Positions 43,350 through 52,395 are shown, numbered from the stretch's first letter. The stretch is DNA of 64,000 nucleotides from Spirosoma pollinicola (GCF_002831565.1 NZ_CP025096.1:7679014-7743013), one strand, 5' to 3'. Made by a program: numbers and translations. The notes: generated by a model not told the origin, from the letters alone.

Positions 43350-44180
43350 TCAGGAGCGGGGTAGAATTCCCTGCCTGATCAGCTGCCGAAAAAAATAATA
43401 GATGAACCAAAGGTTGGTGGACACATACCGACCAAGCAGACGGCGAGGCTCCTGAGCAAAGCGAAAAAGCCATTCCAGTCCGTGTTTCTGCATCCAGCGG
43501 GGTGCTCGTTTTTGCTCGCCAACCAGCACCGGAAGGGCGCCACCAATGCCAAGCAAAACGGCCGGAATCCGGTCTGAGAGTGCGGCCATCCACTTTTCTT
43601 GTTTCGGGCAACCCAAGGCGACGAATACCAGCGCGGCTCCCGAAGAGGTGATATCATTGATGACGTGTGTTTCTTCCTGATCACTGAGCGGCCGAAAAGG
43701 GGGCGAATGCATGCCAACCAGACGTAGACCTGGGTAATTCTCGGCACAGAAGGCCTTGCATCGTCTCAATACCTCCGTTGTAGACCCGTATATGTAAACC
43801 GGCAGTTGAGTTTGAGCCGCTTCCTGAAGAAGTGTGGGTAACACATCAAGGCCCGTTATGCGCTCCTGCCGCATGCCATGAAAAGCCCGCAATGCCCAAA
43901 GTAACGGAACTCCATCGGGCGTTACCCAAGTCGCTTTATTAACCAGGCTGGCAAACGTTTTGTCATGAGCAGCCTCCACCAGCATGTGTACATTAGCGAA
44001 GCAAGCATAAGCTGGTTTACGTTGCTGCGCCACCCGAAGCACGTCCTGAATAAACTCCCGATAGGAAAGACCAGTTACTTGTAAACCAATGACTACTTTA
44101 CCTGTCGAAGCTGGTATTTCCTCGTAAGCTATATCTCTTTGCTGACGATCTTTTAAAGATTGGTGCGTATCGACGTGCAT
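43350..44180 (-). CDS. WecG/TagA/CpsF-family glycosyltransferase (GT26)
   Basis: A GT26 transferase (277 residues from Met 44180; the frame opens at 44225). The family motifs are all present: CFANVHMLVEAAHDKTFASLVN, WVTPDGVPLLWALR, ERITGLDVLPTLLQ, VYIYGSTTEVL, VFVALGCPKQEKWM and LGIGGALPVLVGEQKRAPRWMQKHGLEWLFR. These enzymes add ManNAc(A) or related sugars, often the second residue, onto lipid-linked precursors. The C-terminal helix is amphipathic and binds membrane. First gene of the minus-strand transferase operon. Confidence 0.92.
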   Translation of the reverse strand: MHVDTHQSLKDRQQRDIAYEEIPASTGKVVIGLQVTGLSYREFIQDVLRVAQQRKPAYACFANVHMLVEAAHDKTFASLVNKATWVTPDGVPLLWALRAFHGMRQERITGLDVLPTLLQEAAQTQLPVYIYGSTTEVLRRCKAFCAENYPGLRLVGMHSPPFRPLSDQEETHVINDITSSGAALVFVALGCPKQEKWMAALSDRIPAVLLGIGGALPVLVGEQKRAPRWMQKHGLEWLFRFAQEPRRLLGRYVSTNLWFIYYFFRQLIRQGILPRS

Positions 44181-44225
44181 AAAACGACATTGCGAAACGA
44201 ATAGGCAGCTCGATAAGCAAATCAA

Positions 44226-44534
44226 ATCCCTTGACTTGCTTAAGTGTCTATTCTCCGGTTTGCCGTGTTAGACGAAAGGAAACCAATAAGTAACTAATTA
44301 TAAAATCTTGTATGTTTACACTACAACGTATTCATGAAACTGAATACGTTATTTATTGACTATAGTTATTTTATTCCTGTAAATTGTATACTAATGTCCG
44401 TATTCAATAAGATAATTTAATACTGAGAGACAGTTTAAGTAGGCGTACAAGTGGACTTAAACGCAGAAGCGGCATCAGATAACAAAATCTGATGCCGCTT
44501 CTGAAAGCAAGTAATACTATAACTTAATCGGCCG
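44226..44534. other. Intergenic region, 310 bp
   Basis: AT-rich; no gene. Contains the 17-bp hairpin terminator at 44464-44503 and presumably the promoter of the minus-strand glycosyltransferase operon. Confidence 0.5.
44464..44503 (-). terminator. 17-bp hairpin downstream of head-repeat gene
   Basis: A perfect 17-bp stem (left arm begins cagaagcggcatc) with a 6-base loop aacaaa lies about 30 bases beyond the stop of the minus-strand secreted protein gene. Strong hairpin, no long T run. Confidence 0.6.
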
Positions 44535-45548
44535 TTACTTTCTTTTCAATCGTTGATTCTGCTGTTCTAATCGCTCAATACGCTTTTGCTGTTCGATAAG
44601 ATGAAGTGTTAATTCTTCGTTCTTTTTGACCAGTGTGGCTAGTAATGCTGTCAGATCAACACCTTGTTTAACCATTTCGCCTGCGCTTGGCACATCGGGT
44701 AAATGTTTGTTTTGTTGTATGTATTTTTCGACTTCCGATAAGGATTGAAGTTTATAGGTAGACGAAAATACATAATCAGCCCACTGGCGTTCTGATGTTG
44801 GCTGAACCGTCATTGCCAGCGCCGACAATCGGTCAGATAACAGTACATCGCCTTTGTCACTAACGGTCAGAAATTTAGCAACCGTCGCATCAGCCGTAGG
44901 TGAGTTAGCCGTTAAATTAGTCAAGCGTAAACCGCTTCGACCATCCGTACCGGCAGTCAGTTCGAGTCGATTTTGTGGAGTCGATGTGCCAATACCAACG
45001 TTGACATTATTACCTAATACCATGGCATTGCTGCTTAACACACGAGCATTGGCACCAATGGCAGTCGCGTTGGATAAACCTACCCCTATTCCGGCTGTAT
45101 TGAATCCCAGGAGTGTATTGTCCTGACCATCTGTACCATCAAACCCGGCATTAGGCCCTATGATCAAATTACGATGCCCCCGCTGATTGCGCTGCCCGGC
45201 ATTGTAGCCGATAAAAACATTGTCGCTGCCATCGGTATTTAGTTTGCCCGCTTCATAGCCAATGAAAGTATTATGGTTACCCACCGTATTAGGAGAGCCT
45301 GCCTTATACCCAAAATAAGTATTGTAGGAGCCAGTAGTATTAGCTTGTCCTGCCTGACTACCCATAAAGGTGTTGTACGTTCCTCCTATCACGGCACTCG
45401 TGCTTTGCCCAATAAACAAATTACTCGTCCCATTAGGCGACTGAAAGCTAACCACCTGATTATCAGGGGTTATTATTTGACTTTGGGCCAATAGATCGGC
45501 AGTAAGACAAATGGATATTAAAACGAAACCTAGTGTAAATGTTTTCAT
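44535..45548 (-). CDS. Secreted head-repeat protein with tail-fibre-like C-terminus
   Basis: An exported protein of 337 residues with signal peptide MKTFTLGFVLISICLTADLLA. Residues ~45-175 are short repeats of the form NTFxGYxAGxxNTxGxxN, like the heads of trimeric autotransporter adhesins. The C-terminal third resembles the ends of tail-fibre/S74-like proteins (WADYVFSSTYKLQSLSEVEKYI, HLPDVPSAGEMVKQGVDL), closing with a coiled coil (LIEQQKRIERLEQQNQRLK). It probably trimerises at the cell surface. It lies beside the exopolysaccharide locus, which may be chance. No sorting domain is seen. Confidence 0.8.
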   Translation of the reverse strand: MKTFTLGFVLISICLTADLLAQSQIITPDNQVVSFQSPNGTSNLFIGQSTSAVIGGTYNTFMGSQAGQANTTGSYNTYFGYKAGSPNTVGNHNTFIGYEAGKLNTDGSDNVFIGYNAGQRNQRGHRNLIIGPNAGFDGTDGQDNTLLGFNTAGIGVGLSNATAIGANARVLSSNAMVLGNNVNVGIGTSTPQNRLELTAGTDGRSGLRLTNLTANSPTADATVAKFLTVSDKGDVLLSDRLSALAMTVQPTSERQWADYVFSSTYKLQSLSEVEKYIQQNKHLPDVPSAGEMVKQGVDLTALLATLVKKNEELTLHLIEQQKRIERLEQQNQRLKRK

Positions 45549-45864
45549 GCTTGGAACGGTTATGGATCAACGTTTTAAATTTAGCAATATTCGTTCCTAA
45601 CTTACTTAATATGACTAAATTTTATTCATAAGATTTTAGCCACCAGCCGTTTATAGCTGGGAGGTTACTTACAATCATAAAAAAAAGTCGTTGTCATCAA
45701 CTTATTTTATTACCAATCCTCAATAACTTACCTATAATTTCAATACCAATATTTTACACACACTTCCGTCAAATAAACTAAAAGGCTTTTAACACAAGCA
45801 AACCAGACACTTACGTATCTTTACACATATCAATAGCGAAACATCCACTACTAATTAGCTACGC
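45549..45864. other. Divergent intergenic region, 316 bp
   Basis: AT-rich, no gene. Should hold promoters for the secreted protein and the lipoprotein genes. TATCTTTA at about 45816 is a near match to the TAnnTTTG element for the plus-strand gene. Confidence 0.4.
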
Positions 45865-46674
45865 ATGAAGCCTCTTTCCGTTCTGATCCATACACTTGCC
45901 ATCGGATTTGCGGCAACGGTCCTATCTAGCTGCGCACCAACGCTAACTACTGCTTATCAACTCGAACCGGTTTCTGGTGATCTAGCAACGATTGATGGTC
46001 GGGCAGTCACCAAGGCTGAGCAAAACGGAGTTGGCGTAGTTGCCTCCTTCGAGCGCGAAGACATGGAGTTTATTACGCTCGACATTGAAGTGAAAAATCG
46101 CACCGATCATTCTATTGACGTCAACCCGGCCGATTTCCATTTTACAGCGCTTGACGGAGCCCATAACACACTCACAGATCCAAATAACCCAAGTCTGGAA
46201 CTCACACGCCCGGCCGCCGACCCCACCTACGAAGCGGGCCGCATGAACATGAAGCGGAAGCAGGAAGAGAAACGGCTAAAAACAGCTAAAGTTCTTAATA
46301 CAGTTCTGATGGTAGCACTCGTTGCCAGCGATATATCATCGTCGTCCAACAGTCACTCCTATCGTGAATACACCACTAATCGTGTAACACATGGACTGGG
46401 CTATCAGGGCCTTGCCGTCAAACGAGCTATCGACTACAGCAACTTTGCAAACCGGATGCAGCGCTACGACTATGAGGAGTATCGCTGGCGCGAACTGGCT
46501 CTTAAAGCAAATACGCTCGCACCCGGAGAGTCTGTGAGGGGGTTTGTTTATTTCCCCAAAGCATCGGCTGCTCGCTATCTGGCCATTAATTATACCGTGC
46601 CCGAGCTAGCAACAGTACCCTTATTGTTTAAACAGGATCTGGTACAGGAGAAAAAAAATCGTCGGCGTCGGTAA
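45865..46674 (+). CDS. Hypothetical lipoprotein
   Basis: A 269-residue protein with a lipoprotein signal (lipobox VLSSC near residue 23). The mature part has a beta-rich domain (VVASFEREDMEFITLDIEVKN, DHSIDVNPADFHF), a charged helical stretch (MNMKRKQEEKRLKTAKVLN), and a C-terminal domain ending LAPGESVRGFVYFPKASAARYLAINYTV, which resembles DUF-type immunoglobulin-like accessory lipoproteins. The tail is strongly basic (KKNRRRR). No function can be given. It converges with the TPR gene. Confidence 0.75.
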   Translation: MKPLSVLIHTLAIGFAATVLSSCAPTLTTAYQLEPVSGDLATIDGRAVTKAEQNGVGVVASFEREDMEFITLDIEVKNRTDHSIDVNPADFHFTALDGAHNTLTDPNNPSLELTRPAADPTYEAGRMNMKRKQEEKRLKTAKVLNTVLMVALVASDISSSSNSHSYREYTTNRVTHGLGYQGLAVKRAIDYSNFANRMQRYDYEEYRWRELALKANTLAPGESVRGFVYFPKASAARYLAINYTVPELATVPLLFKQDLVQEKKNRRRR

Positions 46675-46714
46675 CTCTTATTGTTTTGGTTTACGAGGGG
46701 GCCGATCCCAAAAC

Positions 46715-47044
46715 TCACCACTCGTCATCATCCTCTTCCAACGCCTTGAGGGCACGCTCTAACTCCTGAAGTGTTTTTTGCTTATTCTGAGCCTTAGCCA
46801 GTGCTATGCCCTTATTATATAATTCAGTTGCCCGCTCCCGCTCAGCCAGGTCTGCGTAAAGAGCAGCGGCATGGTAATATGCAGGTAAGTAATCCGGGTG
46901 TTCAACCAACAGTCGATCAAGGTAAAGCCGCGCCTGCGTAGGCTGGTCATTTATATATTCCATAGCCAGCGCATAAATATTGAATGGCTCGCCGGGTTCC
47001 TCCTCTACAAAGCGAGTTAATTGTTGGATGCGTTCATCATTCAT
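46715..47044 (-). CDS. Small TPR-repeat protein
   Basis: About 109 residues from Met 47044 (frame open to 47068). Two to three tetratricopeptide-like helix pairs: PFNIYALAMEYINDQPTQARLYLDRLL and YLPAYYHAAALYADLAERERATELYNKGIALAKAQ. The C-terminus is acidic (EEDDDEW). TPR proteins act as scaffolds for protein contacts; the partner is unknown. Divergent from the etfBA operon. Confidence 0.8.
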   Translation of the reverse strand: MNDERIQQLTRFVEEEPGEPFNIYALAMEYINDQPTQARLYLDRLLVEHPDYLPAYYHAAALYADLAERERATELYNKGIALAKAQNKQKTLQELERALKALEEDDDEW

Positions 47045-47093
47045 ACGTGTAATAAAATTAGTATGCATGCATACTTTTATTTAAGACTATTTG

Positions 47094-47101
47094 TACTTTT
47101 G
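47094..47101 (+). promoter_or_regulatory. Bacteroidota -7 element TACTTTTG upstream of etfB
   Basis: TACTTTTG matches TAnnTTTG and lies about 100 bases before the etfB ATG, giving a leader of roughly 95 bases. The -33 box is weak. Confidence 0.5.
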
Positions 47102-47202
47102 AGTCATAAAAGTAGTGAATAGTCGCAAGTGGCCGATTCATACGTTAGACAATCAGCCATTAGCTGCCATTCACAAACAACAACCACAAAACCTTGATAA
47201 GC

Positions 47203-47940
47203 ATGAAAATTTTAGTGTGTGTGACGAGTGTGCCGGACACCACCACCAAAATTGCCTTTACGGACAATAACACCAAACTGAATAAAGCAGGTGTAACATT
47301 CATTACCGGGCCTTACGACGACTATGCATTGGCCAGAGCCGTTGAGTTAAAGGAAAAAACGGGGGCTACCATCACCGTATTAAACGTAGGGGAAGCAGAT
47401 ACCGAACCTGTAATCCGCAAATGCCTTGCCATTGGTGCCGACGATGCCATCCGTGTAAACGCGGAGCCAACCGACGCCTATTTCGTAGCAGAGCAGATAG
47501 CTGCTATTGCCAAAGCAAATAGCTACGATCTAATCTTAATGGGTCGTGAATCCATCGACTATAACGGTGGACAAGTTCATGGTATCGTTGCTGAAATGCT
47601 GGGTATTCCATCAATTTCGCCCGTAATGCTTCTTGACATTGACGGCGACACGGCCAAAATTACACGCGAGATAGAAGGTGGCAAAGAAAGCCTGGAAGCC
47701 AAATTACCACTGGTACTGGGCTGTCAGGAGCCAATTGCCGAATGGAAAATCCCGAACATGCGGGGTATTATGACCGCTCGTACCAAGCCACTCAACGTTG
47801 TTGAGCCAACCGGCACGGATAAGCTGACAACAGTTGCCAGCTATGAGCTTCCAGCTCCGCGTGGTGCCGTTAAGATGATTCCGGCCGATGCCGCCGAAAC
47901 ACTCATTCAGCTCCTTCATACCGAAGCTAAAGTAATTTAA
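47203..47940 (+). CDS. etfB: Electron transfer flavoprotein, beta subunit
   Basis: The small subunit of ETF, which carries electrons from acyl-CoA and other dehydrogenases to the quinone pool. Conserved parts are MKILVCVTSVPDTTTKI at the start, GPYDDYALARAVELKEK, DAYFVAEQIAAIAKANSYDLILMGRESIDYNGGQVHGIVAEML and the C-terminal MRGIMTARTKPL. The frame opens at a TTG three codons earlier, but the ATG at 47203 gives the standard N-terminus. etfA follows after 66 bases. Confidence 0.95.
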   Translation: MKILVCVTSVPDTTTKIAFTDNNTKLNKAGVTFITGPYDDYALARAVELKEKTGATITVLNVGEADTEPVIRKCLAIGADDAIRVNAEPTDAYFVAEQIAAIAKANSYDLILMGRESIDYNGGQVHGIVAEMLGIPSISPVMLLDIDGDTAKITREIEGGKESLEAKLPLVLGCQEPIAEWKIPNMRGIMTARTKPLNVVEPTGTDKLTTVASYELPAPRGAVKMIPADAAETLIQLLHTEAKVI

Positions 47941-48006
47941 GTGTATACGGTTTCCGGCAAAAGCCCGCGAACCAAAAGCTGAAAACCATAAACCGAAAAT
48001 TCATCT

Positions 48007-48969
48007 ATGTCAGTTCTCATATTCGCCGAATTAGACGAAGGTAAAATCAAGAAATCTTCGCAGGAGGCTATTTTTTACGGGTCAAAAGTGGCCGAAATGA
48101 CGGGCACCTCAGCCACCACAATTATTGTTGGCCCTGCTGACGATACCGAACTGGCTTCGGCCGGTAAGTTTGGCGCGACTAAAGTCCTTCATGCGACTGA
48201 TGCCAAATTGAGCGAACCTAATGGCATGGCCTATGCAACGGTTGTTGCCGCTGCGGCTCAACAGGAAGGCAGTAATGTCATCGTGCTGGCCAAATCATCG
48301 CTGGCTGATGCAATGACTGCCCGTTTGGCGGGAAAATTAAAAGCGGGTCTGGCAGCAAACGTTATCGACTTACCCAATATAAGTAATGGATTCCAGGTTA
48401 AAAGCAGTATTTATACAGGCAAAGCCTTCGCTTTTAACGATTTGAAAGCCGACGTGAAGATTCTGGCTATCAAGAAAAACACCATTACGCCCGAAGAGAA
48501 AGACGCTAAAGCCTCCGTAGAAGCTTTCACACCCACCCTTAATGACGCCGACTTTGCGATTTCGGTAAAAAGTACGGAGAAATCGTCGGGCGATATTTTA
48601 TTACCCGAAGCTGATTTTGTTGTATCTGCTGGTAGAGGGCTGAAAGGGCCGGAGAATTGGGGCATTGTCGAAGATTTGGCCAAAGCGCTCCATGCCGCAA
48701 CAGCCTGTTCGAAACCCGTTTCTGACCTTGACTGGCGACCACACTCCGAGCACGTTGGTCAGACGGGTCTTAAGATCAGTCCAAATCTATATATCGCCTG
48801 TGGCATTTCCGGTGCTATTCAACATTTGGCGGGTGTAAACTCATCGAAGGTTATTGTTGTTATTAACAAAGACGCCGATGCACCGTTTTTCAAGTCGGCA
48901 GATTATGGAATTGTCGGTGATGTATTCGACGTACTTCCCCGTCTGACAAAAGCAGTGCAGGCATTATAA
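48007..48969 (+). CDS. etfA: Electron transfer flavoprotein, alpha subunit
   Basis: The large ETF subunit (320 residues), holding FAD. The N-terminal domain starts MSVLIFAELDEGKIKKSSQEA. The FAD-binding C-terminal domain includes VVSAGRGLKGPENWGIVEDLAKAL, VGQTGLKISPNLYIACGISGAIQHLAGV and VIVVINKDADAPFFKSADYGIVGD. It forms a heterodimer with the etfB product encoded just upstream. Length and motifs are those of the usual Bacteroidota enzyme. Confidence 0.95.
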   Translation: MSVLIFAELDEGKIKKSSQEAIFYGSKVAEMTGTSATTIIVGPADDTELASAGKFGATKVLHATDAKLSEPNGMAYATVVAAAAQQEGSNVIVLAKSSLADAMTARLAGKLKAGLAANVIDLPNISNGFQVKSSIYTGKAFAFNDLKADVKILAIKKNTITPEEKDAKASVEAFTPTLNDADFAISVKSTEKSSGDILLPEADFVVSAGRGLKGPENWGIVEDLAKALHAATACSKPVSDLDWRPHSEHVGQTGLKISPNLYIACGISGAIQHLAGVNSSKVIVVINKDADAPFFKSADYGIVGDVFDVLPRLTKAVQAL

Positions 48970-49095
48970 AAATTGTCGTATAGCGTGTCGGCCTGACGGT
49001 AGGTAATTACGAATTACCTGAAAATTGTGGTGCGTATAATTTATTAACCGTCGGGTTGTCTCTTATTACTTACGACTTTTTGTTAATTTCGCATC

Positions 49096-49692
49096 GTGGA
49101 TAAGATTAAGCTTGAAATATTAGGACTATCGCCTAGCCAGTCGCAATCAGGTTCGTTTGCTTTGGTGTTGGGGGAAGAATATGGCAACCGACGATTGCCA
49201 ATCATAATTGGCATGTTTGAGGCACAGGCCATTGCTATCGAGATCGAAAAGATTGTGCCTAATAGGCCAATGACACATGATTTGTTCAAGCAGTTTGCCG
49301 AGCAATTCAAATTCACCGTTCGTGAAATAATGATTTCCGATCTGCGCGAAGGTATTTTCTTCGCCAAAATCGTGTGCTTCGATGGTGTCCGTGAATCGGT
49401 TATTGATGCTCGACCTTCCGATGCAATCGCCATTGGTATTCGATTCGATGTTCCCATTTATACGAATGAATCTATCCTGTCAGAAGCAGGGATTACGGCT
49501 AGTGGTAATGAAGAGGAAGAAGAACAGGAAGAATTGGTTCGTTCCTCCAACCGACCATCGACCCGATCTTTTGGTGATCAGCTGAAAAATGCCAGTTCCG
49601 AAGAATTGCAGAAAATGCTTGAAGAGGCTCTCGGTAATGAAGAATATGAGCGGGCAGCCAAGATTCGTGATGAAATGAGCAAACGCAATTAA
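49096..49692 (+). CDS. Bifunctional nuclease (DUF151) family protein with UVR motif
   Basis: A 198-residue protein. The N-terminal ~135 residues form the DUF151/BFN domain (LGEEYGNRRLPIIIGMFEAQAIAIE, ARPSDAIAIGIRFDVPIYTNESIL), whose characterised relatives show nuclease activity. An acidic linker leads to a C-terminal UvrB/UvrC-type motif (LQKMLEEALGNEEYERAAKIRDEM), common in this phylum's version. The start is GTG, eight bases after a near-consensus TAATTTCG, so the transcript may have a very short leader. It ends at a strong terminator. Confidence 0.88.
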   Translation: MDKIKLEILGLSPSQSQSGSFALVLGEEYGNRRLPIIIGMFEAQAIAIEIEKIVPNRPMTHDLFKQFAEQFKFTVREIMISDLREGIFFAKIVCFDGVRESVIDARPSDAIAIGIRFDVPIYTNESILSEAGITASGNEEEEEQEELVRSSNRPSTRSFGDQLKNASSEELQKMLEEALGNEEYERAAKIRDEMSKRN

Positions 49693-49711
49693 TATTCGTC
49701 AACCATATACG

Positions 49712-49743
49712 AAAAAAGCCATCCTTCGCAGGATGGCTTTTTT
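49712..49743 (+). terminator. Rho-independent terminator (bidirectional)
   Basis: aaaaaagccatcc and ggatggctttttt pair around a ttcgca loop, with A and T runs on either side. It serves the BFN gene and the convergent PPC-domain gene. Confidence 0.85.
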
Positions 49744-49745
49744 CG

Positions 49746-50252
49746 TTACTTCTTTTTCCGTTTGCGTATGACCAGCTCATGGTAACCAAACGTTGGATCT
49801 GGCTCTCTTGAATACGTAAGTTCAGGCATTACACCAACAAGTATTTCAGCCGTTGTGTAAATAATGCAGCCCTGCAATAAATGTCCACCAATAGTTCGGC
49901 CGGTTGAATCTGACACGGACAAGTGAATATGGCTCCCACTTGTCGAAAGCGTCCCGACGAGCGAAACAATCTCAAAGTGCCCCCGCCACACACTAGGCCC
50001 CTCCTGGTTAGCCAATCGTAGTGTCACATCGGTCAAGCTACCCACACAGGTTATCAATGCGCCTGCCCCTATCCGTTCCTGCTGAACAAGTAAATCCAGC
50101 GATTTCTTCAAATCCTGCCCTGGTTTCAATCGGACAGAATACGTTTGCATAATGGACGAAATAGCTGAAGATTGTCCATCAGCAGATTGTGCTTGCGCGT
50201 CGAATATGCCCATGATACTTTGGATTAAGATAAACAACAAAAACGTACGCAT
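49746..50252 (-). CDS. Exported PPC/DUF296-domain protein
   Basis: A 168-residue protein with a signal peptide (MRTFLLFILIQSIMGIFDAQAQ) followed by one PPC/DUF296 domain: YSVRLKPGQDLKKSLDLLVQQ, GAGALITCVGSLTDVTLRLAN, HFEIVSLVGTLSTSGSHIHLSVSD and GGHLLQGCIIYTTAEILVGVM. The 'GSHIHLSVSD' strand with His residues can hold a metal in family structures. In plants and other bacteria the domain is cytoplasmic or nuclear, often next to AT-hooks; export is the odd feature here. The basic tail (RKRKKK) closes the protein. Function unknown. Confidence 0.82.
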   Translation of the reverse strand: MRTFLLFILIQSIMGIFDAQAQSADGQSSAISSIMQTYSVRLKPGQDLKKSLDLLVQQERIGAGALITCVGSLTDVTLRLANQEGPSVWRGHFEIVSLVGTLSTSGSHIHLSVSDSTGRTIGGHLLQGCIIYTTAEILVGVMPELTYSREPDPTFGYHELVIRKRKKK

Positions 50253-50318
50253 TATATATACCTATTTTTGAACCGTCTGGACACTGCATGTTTAGAGAAA
50301 ACTTGCACTCAACCCAAC

Positions 50319-50352
50319 AAAAAAACCGGAAGCGTCGGCTCCCGGTTTTTTT
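50319..50352 (-). terminator. Rho-independent terminator
   Basis: aaaaaaaccgg and ccggttttttt pair around a 12-base loop that itself has aagc/gctc complementarity. It lies after the minus-strand outer-membrane protein is read upstream (stop 50371), so it terminates that gene. Confidence 0.75.
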
Positions 50353-50370
50353 ATTTTTTAAGCTGTTCGA

Positions 50371-52395
50371 TTATTCAACACCGAAGATTCCATCCGACCG
50401 ACGGCCGCTGTTACCAGCACGACCTTTTTTCTTAGCGGGAGCTGGAGGTGCCAATAACTTTGCTTTTTGAGCGTCTGTCAGAGGCTTCAGGTCAGTGATC
50501 GAGTAACTATCGTCGCTGATCGTTGTGTTGAAGCTACCCACTGCTTGCTCAGGCTGACCGTTGCATGGCAGTTTAGTAACGGTGAACACAGCGCGGAAGT
50601 ATTGAACCTGCGGACGTACACGGCGACCTTTGTAACGAATGGCGTTGCCGCTTTCGATTTTAGCTTTCTCAGCCTGCAGTTGCTGTGCTAATCCACCTGG
50701 CAGCTCGCGAAGGTTCAGGATAACCGTGTTTGTATCGAACTCAACAGTGCTGTTTGCAAGACTGCGGTTCAGGCCACGGTAGCGAAGACGTGTAACTGTG
50801 TCACCAACCGAGGTAACAGTACCGTTACAGTAACAAACGTTAGCCACTTCACGTGTGTATGGCGTGCGGTAGTACACTTCCAAACGTTCCAGTTTATGAC
50901 GGTACTCACAATCAGGAGGTGGTGGTGGAGTCTGGCGGATGCTGGCGAAACTTGTCGTAGCCACTTCGCTCATGCATGTACCACATTTAGCCACCTGCTT
51001 GTTGTGAACTGTTACGTAATAGAAACCACGGTTTATCTGACCATTCGAGAAGTAGGCTGTTGGGAACGTCAGCGTAGTATCGGTCGTGTTTTCCAGTTGA
51101 GCGATTACCTGATCCGTTGAACCAGCAACTACAGTGTCTGAACGGTAGTACAGACGAGCCGTAAAGGTTTCGTTTCTTGGATTAGGTGTTGTACTGCGCC
51201 AGCTGATAACAGGTGCCGTAGCCGCTGTATTAACAGGAGGAGCTTGTTGAGCATTCGTGCTGTCAACAAAAGCCAGCGATGCACCTTTCAGTGATGCGCC
51301 ATTGAAACGTACGTTCAACTCAGGAATCTGTTCGCAAGTTGGGCAGGAGACAGGAGCTTTGGGGATAAGTTTCTTTTGAACAAACCCTTTGCGAAGCGCT
51401 ATACCTGCACTGAAACCACCGTGTTTACGTTTGAATTCGTAAATCTGGTCATCAACCCCGTTGATAATCAAGTAATTCAACTGGGTAATAAAACCCTGTC
51501 CCTGAATACCAATGTTCCAGTTGTTGCGTAATGGAAAGAATATTGCCAGATTACCTAATGCCCCTAAGTGATACAGATTGGAACTAGGGTTCACCGAGCG
51601 AATCAAGCCACCACCATTAACGAACGAAGGGACACCCGATGGAAGCGTGATCGTTGATGGTGTGAAGGCTGCAATCGTTGCAGCTTCGGTACGGAAAATA
51701 CCTCCGCGCGCTCCTAATTCGATAAAGGTTGTGGCATCAGGATTGCGACGGCTACGAGCCAGAGTAATGGTCATCACTGGGCCAACTGTCAGGAACATAT
51801 CTTCTGATGGCCGTTGATTGAATGTTACCTGATCGTTTGTGAAACCGCGTGCGTTAGCTAGGCCGTACACATAATCACGGTAAATGCTACGCGTAATGTA
51901 GTTCTGATAACCAAATGCTGCCCCTACACCAAAACGTAGACGCCGGGTAGCCGGTGTCAGGAAATAATCAACGTTGGCTGTAATGTTAAAACCAGCTCCA
52001 TTGTAAAGGGTCTTATCCCGCTTGTTAGGACCGAAGGTGTTCTCCCAGGTACCGCAATAAGCGAAGTTAGGACCAGCAAAAAGGCCAACTCGCCAAGGAG
52101 ACAGCCGCCGGACTAAAATAAAGGTTTGAAAAGTAGTATCACAATCGTCCAATTCGGCGACATCACTCGCCTGCGCTTTGAAATCAGTTCGACGCAGGGT
52201 ATCGGTATAAATACCTTTACCCAGGCGATAGATTTTCTCGCGCTCGTAAGTGCCGCTTGGAGCAGTTGTTGATGGGCTTACTGTAGCCCGGACTGTATCA
52301 GCCTGTTGAGCAAGACTGATAGAAGGTATTGCAAAACTTAGCAACACGAGTCCAGCCAGCATCCTCATGGGGTGTTGTTGGATAAATGTTCGCAT
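50371..52395 (-). CDS. Large secreted outer-membrane-type protein, unknown function
   Basis: About 674 residues from Met 52395 with a signal peptide ending ISLAQQAD. Residues ~80-330 alternate in the manner of an outer-membrane beta barrel (WRVGLFAGPNFAYCGTW, LRFGVGAAFGYQNYITR, FFPLRNNWNIGIQGQGFI, GFSAGIALRKGF). Beyond that are Cys pairs (APVSCPTCEQIPEL, AKCGTCMSEV), beta-rich segments and a basic C-terminal tail (APAKKKGRAGNSGRR). I do not recognise a family. It has its own terminator and a long AT-rich upstream region, so it is probably a monocistronic, possibly regulated surface gene. The frame could start at 52419 as well. Confidence 0.75.
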   Translation of the reverse strand: MRTFIQQHPMRMLAGLVLLSFAIPSISLAQQADTVRATVSPSTTAPSGTYEREKIYRLGKGIYTDTLRRTDFKAQASDVAELDDCDTTFQTFILVRRLSPWRVGLFAGPNFAYCGTWENTFGPNKRDKTLYNGAGFNITANVDYFLTPATRRLRFGVGAAFGYQNYITRSIYRDYVYGLANARGFTNDQVTFNQRPSEDMFLTVGPVMTITLARSRRNPDATTFIELGARGGIFRTEAATIAAFTPSTITLPSGVPSFVNGGGLIRSVNPSSNLYHLGALGNLAIFFPLRNNWNIGIQGQGFITQLNYLIINGVDDQIYEFKRKHGGFSAGIALRKGFVQKKLIPKAPVSCPTCEQIPELNVRFNGASLKGASLAFVDSTNAQQAPPVNTAATAPVISWRSTTPNPRNETFTARLYYRSDTVVAGSTDQVIAQLENTTDTTLTFPTAYFSNGQINRGFYYVTVHNKQVAKCGTCMSEVATTSFASIRQTPPPPPDCEYRHKLERLEVYYRTPYTREVANVCYCNGTVTSVGDTVTRLRYRGLNRSLANSTVEFDTNTVILNLRELPGGLAQQLQAEKAKIESGNAIRYKGRRVRPQVQYFRAVFTVTKLPCNGQPEQAVGSFNTTISDDSYSITDLKPLTDAQKAKLLAPPAPAKKKGRAGNSGRRSDGIFGVE

